Shown here: piece after piece, positions 22,716 to 27,636 of the stretch
Position numbering within the stretch: position 1 is the first letter of the stretch
How the letters are laid out: every line of letters begins with the position of its first letter
From: an uncultured Acetatifactor sp.
GTDB taxonomy: Bacteria; Bacillota; Clostridia; Lachnospirales; Lachnospiraceae
Assembly (NCBI GenBank): GCA_910577035.1
Contig: CAJTKW010000006.1
Location: 46,384 to 74,019 of the forward strand
Length of the DNA: 27,636 bases
Direction of reading: 5' to 3'
Position numbers and translations under genes: made by a program
The notes under the pieces: generated by a model
What the model saw: only the letters and a program-made list of their open reading frames with translations
The model's database searches: none
Told to the model about the DNA's origin: nothing

Positions 22716-25130
22716 TCAGGCTTTTACAACGATATTCACAATTCGGCCCGGCACATAAATTTCCTTGACAATATTACCGGTAAGCTTATCCCCCAGCGCT
22801 TCCTTTGCGGCGCAGATTACGGCATCTTTTTCCAGATCCTTGGGCACTAATATCGTGGCACGCACCTTCCCGTTGACCTGGACGGCAATCTCCACCTCCG
22901 CTTCCACGGTCTTTGCCTCATCGTATTCCGGCCAGGACGCCTGATAGACTCTGCCGTCAAAGCCGGCGGTCTGCCAAAGCTCTTCGGTGATATGGGGCGC
23001 TACGGGGTTGAGCAGGATCAGCAGCGTCCTGTACTCTCCCCTGGTGACGGCATTCTTTTTATAAAATTCATTAATCAGCGCCATCATGGCGGCTATGGCA
23101 GTATTGTACTTTAAATTCTCATAATCGCCGGACACCTTCTTAACGGTCTGGTGCATCTTTGTCTCCAGATCCCCGCTGTATCCTTCCTCCTCCGTCAGCA
23201 TATCCTGCAGCTTCCAGACCCTCTCCAAAAATCTGCGGCAGCCCTTGACGCCGTCTTCGCTCCAGGCCGCGCTCAGGTCAAAAGCGCCGATGAACATCTC
23301 ATAGGTGCGCAGGGTGTCTGCACCGTATTCCCGCACAATATCGTCCGGATTGACCACGTTCCCTCTGGACTTGGACATTTTCTCCCCGTTGGAGCCTAAA
23401 ATCATGCCATGGCTGGTTCGCTTGCTGTAGGGCTCGGCGCAGGGCACCACCCCCTGGTCATAGAGAAATCTGTGCCAGAAGCGGGAGTAAAGCAGATGCA
23501 GGGTGGTATGCTCCATACCGCCGTTGTACCAGTCTACCGGCATCCAGTATTCCAATGCTTCCTTACTGGCCAGCGCTTCTTTATTATGGGGATCCGTATA
23601 GCGCAGGAAATACCAGGAAGAGCCTGCCCACTGCGGCATGGTATCGGTTTCCCGTTTTGCAGGGCCCCCGCAATGAGGACAGGTAGTATTTACCCAGTCC
23701 GTCATGGCCGCCAGGGGCGATTCCCCGTTGTCGGTGGGTTCATAGGATTCCACCTCCGGCAGCTGCAGCGGCAGCTCACTCTCATCCAGCGGCACAAAAC
23801 CGCACTTTTCACACTGCACAACAGGTATGGGTTCCCCCCAGTACCGCTGTCTGGAGAAGACCCAGTCCCGCAGCTTGAAATTGGTCTTACTCTGGCCGAT
23901 CCCTTTTTCCTCCAGGAACGCAATGATCTTCTCCTTGGCATCCGCCACGGACAGGCCGTTTAAAAAGTCGGAATTTACCAGGGTTCCCGTGGCAACGTCC
24001 GTGAAGACCTGCTCCTGCACACTGACGGGACTGCCGGCAACCACCTCGATAATGGGCAGGCCGAATTTCTTTGCAAACTCCCAGTCCCTCTCGTCATGGG
24101 CAGGAACCGCCATAATTGCTCCCGTCCCGTAGGTCATCAGCACGTAGTCGGAAATCCAGATGGGGATTTCCTTCCCGTTCACGGGATTGGTGGCGGTAAG
24201 TCCGTCGATCTGCACACCTGTTTTGTCCTTTGCAAGCTCTGTCCTCTCAAAATCAGACTTCCTTGCCGCCTGTTCCCTATATGCGGCAAGCTCGTCATAA
24301 TTGCCGATTTCTGCTTTATATTTTTCAATCAGAGGATGCTCCGGCGACACCACCATGTAGGTAGCGCCAAACAGGGTATCCGGCCTGGTGGTATAAATCC
24401 GAAGCTTATCTTCCTTACCGGTGATGGCGAAATCCACTTCTGCACCGGTAGATTTACCGATCCAGTTCCTCTGGGAGACCTTGACCCGTTCAATGTAATC
24501 CACCGTGTCAAGGCCCTGGATCAGCTGATCGGCGTATTCCGTAATTTTCAGCATCCACTGGCTCTTTACCTTACGGACCACCTCGGCGCCGCAGCGTTCA
24601 CAGACTCCGTTCACCACCTCTTCATTGGCCAGGCCCACCTTGCAGGAGGTACACCAGTTGATGGGCATTTCCGACTTATAGGCAAGCCCTGCCTTAAAAA
24701 GCTTTAAGAAGATCCACTGGGTCCACTTATAATAATCCGTATCCGTGGTGTTGATCTCCCGGTCCCAGTCAAAGGAATAGCCCAGGGCATGGAGCTGGCC
24801 CTTGAAGCGCTCCACATTGTTCTTCGTCACTATCTTCGGATGAATATGATTTTTGATGGCATAATTCTCCGTGGGAAGGCCGAAAGCGTCCCAGCCCATG
24901 GGATACAGCACATTATACCCCTGCATCCTCCGCTTTCTGGCCACAATGTCCAGCGCGGTATAGGGCCTGGGATGGCCCACGTGAAGACCCTGCCCGGAAG
25001 GGTAAGGGAATTCCACCAAAGCGTAATACTTGGGCCTGGAATAATCATCCGAGGTCTGGAATGCCTTCTCGTCATCCCAGACCTTCTGCCATTTTTGCTC
25101 CACCTCATGGTGATTATAAGGTACTGCCAT
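22716..25130 (-). CDS. leuS: Leucyl-tRNA synthetase
   Basis: This class I synthetase charges tRNA-Leu in the cytoplasm. I start at the ATG at 25130 (804 residues, MAVPYNHHEVEQKWQ) because AGGAGG lies 8 nt upstream. The frame remains open for 45 more codons into the T-box region, which is leader RNA. The HIGH motif appears as YPSGQGLHVGHPRPYT and KMSKS as GEKMSKSRGNVVNPDD. The zinc-type Cys cluster (CTSCKVGLANEEV, CERCG), the CP1 editing domain (TTRPDTLFGATYMVVSPEHP; TYGTGAIMAVPAHDERD with the editing Asp) and the anticodon-binding C-terminal domain (APHITEELW) are present. Length is normal for bacterial LeuS. It is controlled by the leucine T-box at 25211-25536. Confidence 0.98.
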   Translation of the reverse strand: MAVPYNHHEVEQKWQKVWDDEKAFQTSDDYSRPKYYALVEFPYPSGQGLHVGHPRPYTALDIVARKRRMQGYNVLYPMGWDAFGLPTENYAIKNHIHPKIVTKNNVERFKGQLHALGYSFDWDREINTTDTDYYKWTQWIFLKLFKAGLAYKSEMPINWCTSCKVGLANEEVVNGVCERCGAEVVRKVKSQWMLKITEYADQLIQGLDTVDYIERVKVSQRNWIGKSTGAEVDFAITGKEDKLRIYTTRPDTLFGATYMVVSPEHPLIEKYKAEIGNYDELAAYREQAARKSDFERTELAKDKTGVQIDGLTATNPVNGKEIPIWISDYVLMTYGTGAIMAVPAHDERDWEFAKKFGLPIIEVVAGSPVSVQEQVFTDVATGTLVNSDFLNGLSVADAKEKIIAFLEEKGIGQSKTNFKLRDWVFSRQRYWGEPIPVVQCEKCGFVPLDESELPLQLPEVESYEPTDNGESPLAAMTDWVNTTCPHCGGPAKRETDTMPQWAGSSWYFLRYTDPHNKEALASKEALEYWMPVDWYNGGMEHTTLHLLYSRFWHRFLYDQGVVPCAEPYSKRTSHGMILGSNGEKMSKSRGNVVNPDDIVREYGADTLRTYEMFIGAFDLSAAWSEDGVKGCRRFLERVWKLQDMLTEEEGYSGDLETKMHQTVKKVSGDYENLKYNTAIAAMMALINEFYKKNAVTRGEYRTLLILLNPVAPHITEELWQTAGFDGRVYQASWPEYDEAKTVEAEVEIAVQVNGKVRATILVPKDLEKDAVICAAKEALGDKLTGNIVKEIYVPGRIVNIVVKA

Positions 25131-25210
25131 GTTTTTGTCCTCCTTTTCTGACATTGCGGTGCCCGCGGGGTGCGTGCAGCAAAGCCGCTTCCTGACACAC
25201 CCCTGCCCAT

Positions 25211-25536
25211 ATAAAAAGCCCTCTCGTCCGTATAGAGACGAAAGGGCCTTGTTCCGTGGTACCACTCTACTTCATATGCTCAGGCGAAACACCCCGAAGA
25301 GATGTGCCCTGCACCCTCTTGAAGTCTCGGAAAATCATTTCGCTTTTCACAAATGCACTTTGGGATGGATAACGGTATCTGCCGCCTTTCCCTACACACG
25401 CGGGTCTGCACGCTTCCGGAAAGGAGCTCCGAGGCCAGTTGGGGAAATCTTCCTGCCGCCTCACACCACCCGGCGGCTCTCTGCAAGTCCGAAATCCTTA
25501 CTATTCCTCATCAACGCCTTCACATTCTTAAGATAC
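25211..25536 (-). promoter_or_regulatory. Leucine T-box riboswitch with terminator upstream of leuS
   Basis: The minus-strand leader has the main T-box elements. The stem I region begins with AGAGAGCCGCC and GGTGTGAGGCGG. The specifier region reads AACTGGCCTCGGAGC with a CTC leucine codon (plus 25431-25433). The T-box sequence AGTGGTACCACGG is at plus 25254-25266; its UGGU bulge can pair with the ACCA end of uncharged tRNA-Leu. A terminator stem, GCCCTTTCGTC with GACGAGAGGGC (plus 25218-25247), is followed by TTTTTAT. Uncharged tRNA-Leu should stabilise the antiterminator and switch leuS on. The 5' limit is set by the promoter. Confidence 0.9.
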
Positions 25537-25541
25537 CGCTT

Positions 25542-25570
25542 ATTTTATCCTGTTTCCCGGATTCTGTCAA
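25542..25570 (-). promoter_or_regulatory. Promoter of leuS
   Basis: On the minus strand a perfect -35 TTGACA (plus 25565-25570) and -10 TAAAAT (plus 25542-25547) are exactly 17 nt apart, about 410 nt before the leuS ATG. It lies about 40 nt after the EF-G-like stop with no intervening terminator. Confidence 0.82.
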
Positions 25571-25611
25571 GAGATTTCGTATTTCATTGGAAGAACGCTG
25601 GTTTTCACCTT

Positions 25612-27636
25612 TTACTCCTCACCGCTGTTCTCCGCCACCTTGGCTGCCCTTGCAGCCACTTCCTTCTCCTGTACGTCTGAAGGTGCCTGCTCGTAACGGA
25701 TAAACTCATAAGCGTATTCTCCGCGTCCTCCGGTCATGGAACGAAGATCCGTGCAGTAGCCGTACAGGCAGCTCACGGGAATCTCCGCCTCTACGGTCTG
25801 CTTGCCGCCGGGTAAGGGATTCATCCCCAATACACGCCCCCGCCTCTTGTTCAGGTCGCCCATCACGTCTCCGGTATAAGCGTCGGGAATCGTCACCTTC
25901 AGGCTGGCAATGGGCTCCAGCAGAACGGGATGCGCCTCCATGAAGCCCTTCTTGAAGGCCTGGATGGTAGCCATCTTAAATGCCTGCTCGGAAGAATCCA
26001 CCGGATGATAGGATCCGTCATACAGCACTGCCTTTACCCCTACCACAGGATATGCCGCCAGAGGGCCCTTCAGCACGGATTCCTGCAGACCCTTTTCCAC
26101 GGCCGGGTAATAGTTCTTGGGCACTGCTCCGCCCACCACTTCCTGCTCAAACACATAAGGCTGTTCCAGATCGTCGGAAGGGCTGAACCGCATCTTCACA
26201 TGACCATACTGGCCGTGCCCGCCTGTCTGCTTTTTATACTTGTACTCTACATCGGACTGCTTCTTAATCGTCTCCCGGTAAGCTACCTTGGGCCTGGAAA
26301 GCTCTACCTCCACCTTGTATTCATTTAACAGTCTGCTGACAATGATCTCAAGATGCTGGTCTCCCATGCCGTAAAGCAGCGTCTGGCGGTTTTCCGCATC
26401 ATTGACGGTCTTCATGGTAAGGTCCTCATGACCGATCTTCTGCAGGGCCTGGGATATTTTGTCCACATCCGCCTTGTTCTTAGGCTTGTAACGCATGTAT
26501 GTATAAGGCGTGGAAAGCTCAAACTTACCGAATTTGATGGTGGTAGCCTTGGTGGAAAGGCTGTTGCCGGTTCTGGCTGCTGTCAGCTTTGCCAGGGCAC
26601 CGATGTCCCCCGCATGGAGCTCAGGCACCTCAATGGGCTTGTTGCCCTGAAGCACATAAAGCTTTCCGATCTTCTCCTCGATCTCCCTGTCCACGTTGTA
26701 GATGAGGTCATCCGTCTTCAGCACGCCGGAATTCACCTTAATCAGGGAATACTTGCCGATGAAGGGATCCACCACGGTCTTCCAGATATAAGCGGATTTT
26801 GCCTTGGAGAAATCATAATCCGCGTTGTAGATCTCGTTGGTCTTCATATTGATGCCTGCCACCTTGCGGTTTTCGGGGCTGGGGAAATACTTCACAATAT
26901 CGTCCAGCAGCGTGTAAACGCCCTGGCACAGGACATTGGACCCCATGGTCATGGGCACGATACTGCAGTCACACACATTGGTCCGCAGCGCCGCCCTGAT
27001 CTCCGCCTCCGAGAAGGTCTCTCCGCCAAAATAGCGGTCCATCATCTCCTCACTGGTCTCTGCCACTGCTTCCATCAGGGTATCCCGGCAGATCTGCAGA
27101 TTTGCCTTATTGTACTCCGGGATCTCGCAGGGTACCACTTCCTTGCCCTGCCAGCGGTTTCCGGTCTCTGCAATCACGTTGACATAGCCCACAAATTTTT
27201 CGCTTTCACGGATCGGCAGGTTAAAGGGGGCCATCTTCTTGCCGTAGGCATTCGTCATATCCTCCACCACCTGGCGGAAAGAGGCATTATCCACATCCAT
27301 ATTGGATACATAAATCATTCTCGGCAGCTTGTATTTCTCACAAAGCTCCCAGGCCTTCTGGGCTCCCACCTCGATGCCGGCCTTGCCGTTGACCACGATG
27401 ATGGCGGCACCTGCAGCGCTGACCGCTTCCTCCACCTCACCCACGAAGTCAAAGTAACCGGGAGTATCCATGATATTAATCTTGTACCCTTCCCATTCAA
27501 TCGGAACAACGGAGGTATTGATGGAGAACTGACGCTTCTGCTCTTCCTTGTCATAATCGCTTATGGTATTCTTGTCAGACACCCTGCCCATTCTCGAAGT
27601 AATTCCGGACAGATAAGCCATGGCCTCCACCAGGCT
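25612..27636 (-). CDS. EF-G-like translational GTPase (5' end cut by window edge)
   Basis: This is a large GTPase of the elongation factor G family; 675 codons are visible and the N-terminus with the P-loop (expected just before SLVEAMAYLSGITSRMG) lies beyond the right edge. Switch/G motifs are SINTSVVPIEW, DTPGYFDFVGEVEEA (G3 DTPG) and VSNMDVDNASF, where the usual NKMD of G4 reads SNMD, a deviation seen in EF-G-like paralogues. Domains II-V follow: the domain IV loop is GGHGQYGHVKMRF, and the C-terminal part includes GDVMGDLNKRRGRVLGM and YCTDLRSMTGGRGEYAYEF. The divergence suggests an accessory EF-G (FusA2/EF-G II type) rather than the main fusA, and no rps/tuf genes are adjacent. Exact role (translocation, recycling or other) is not determined. 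Confidence 0.9.
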   Translation of the reverse strand, partial: SLVEAMAYLSGITSRMGRVSDKNTISDYDKEEQKRQFSINTSVVPIEWEGYKINIMDTPGYFDFVGEVEEAVSAAGAAIIVVNGKAGIEVGAQKAWELCEKYKLPRMIYVSNMDVDNASFRQVVEDMTNAYGKKMAPFNLPIRESEKFVGYVNVIAETGNRWQGKEVVPCEIPEYNKANLQICRDTLMEAVAETSEEMMDRYFGGETFSEAEIRAALRTNVCDCSIVPMTMGSNVLCQGVYTLLDDIVKYFPSPENRKVAGINMKTNEIYNADYDFSKAKSAYIWKTVVDPFIGKYSLIKVNSGVLKTDDLIYNVDREIEEKIGKLYVLQGNKPIEVPELHAGDIGALAKLTAARTGNSLSTKATTIKFGKFELSTPYTYMRYKPKNKADVDKISQALQKIGHEDLTMKTVNDAENRQTLLYGMGDQHLEIIVSRLLNEYKVEVELSRPKVAYRETIKKQSDVEYKYKKQTGGHGQYGHVKMRFSPSDDLEQPYVFEQEVVGGAVPKNYYPAVEKGLQESVLKGPLAAYPVVGVKAVLYDGSYHPVDSSEQAFKMATIQAFKKGFMEAHPVLLEPIASLKVTIPDAYTGDVMGDLNKRRGRVLGMNPLPGGKQTVEAEIPVSCLYGYCTDLRSMTGGRGEYAYEFIRYEQAPSDVQEKEVAARAAKVAENSGEE

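Noticed and set aside
24789..25151. Extended leuS start at 25265 through the leader
   Set aside because: The extra 45 codons cover T-box terminator sequence. A strong AGGAGG site serves the ATG at 25130.

Overview
This window looks like chromosomal DNA from a fairly GC-rich Gram-positive anaerobe of the class Clostridia, most likely family Lachnospiraceae. The assignment is by inference and rests on four things: the rex / nnr / alr / mazF gene order, a class B sortase with BspA-type leucine-rich-repeat surface proteins, a T-box in front of leuS, and a citrate synthase of the homocitrate-synthase type beside a eukaryotic-type isocitrate dehydrogenase. No rRNA, tRNA, CRISPR array, prophage or transposase is visible. 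Almost every gene is on the minus strand. The exception is a three-gene plus-strand island at about 21.3-22.7 kb.

In transcription order on the minus strand, from the right edge: an EF-G-like GTPase that runs off the window (25612-27636); leuS (22716-25130) behind a clear sigma-A promoter and a leucine T-box leader (25211-25536); the plus-strand island; then a surface operon (21204 to 12433) of class B sortase, a 1770-residue LRR / InlB-repeat protein with a TPKTGD anchor, and a 734-residue LRR protein with a membrane anchor, closed by a hairpin terminator. The island holds an 18-cysteine peptide, a 158-residue protein and a 90-residue protein, with strong hairpins after the first and last genes.

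Next comes a cytoplasmic-type subtilase (11394-12287) with an odd in-frame tail after its stop. It is followed by a metabolic operon (11142 to 7759) of Re-citrate-synthase-like enzyme, GntR regulator and isocitrate dehydrogenase. This operon is driven by a near-consensus promoter whose -10 lies inside a perfect 12-bp palindrome, so autoregulation by the GntR protein is a natural hypothesis.

The rex operon (7690 to 3163) follows: redox repressor, a coiled-coil protein of unknown function, the NAD(P)HX repair enzyme Nnr, alanine racemase, and a MazF-type toxin with no visible MazE. Last come a CNNM/CorC transporter gene that appears to be frameshifted, yebC, and a GtrB-like glycosyltransferase cut by the left edge.

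The points most worth a second look are: the Cys/Gly modular peptide and its island; the two LRR proteins that share a membrane-proximal domain but use different anchors; the palindrome over the citrate-operon promoter; 18-bp GC-rich tandem repeats inside nnr and just after the subtilase stop; and the broken CNNM/CorC gene.
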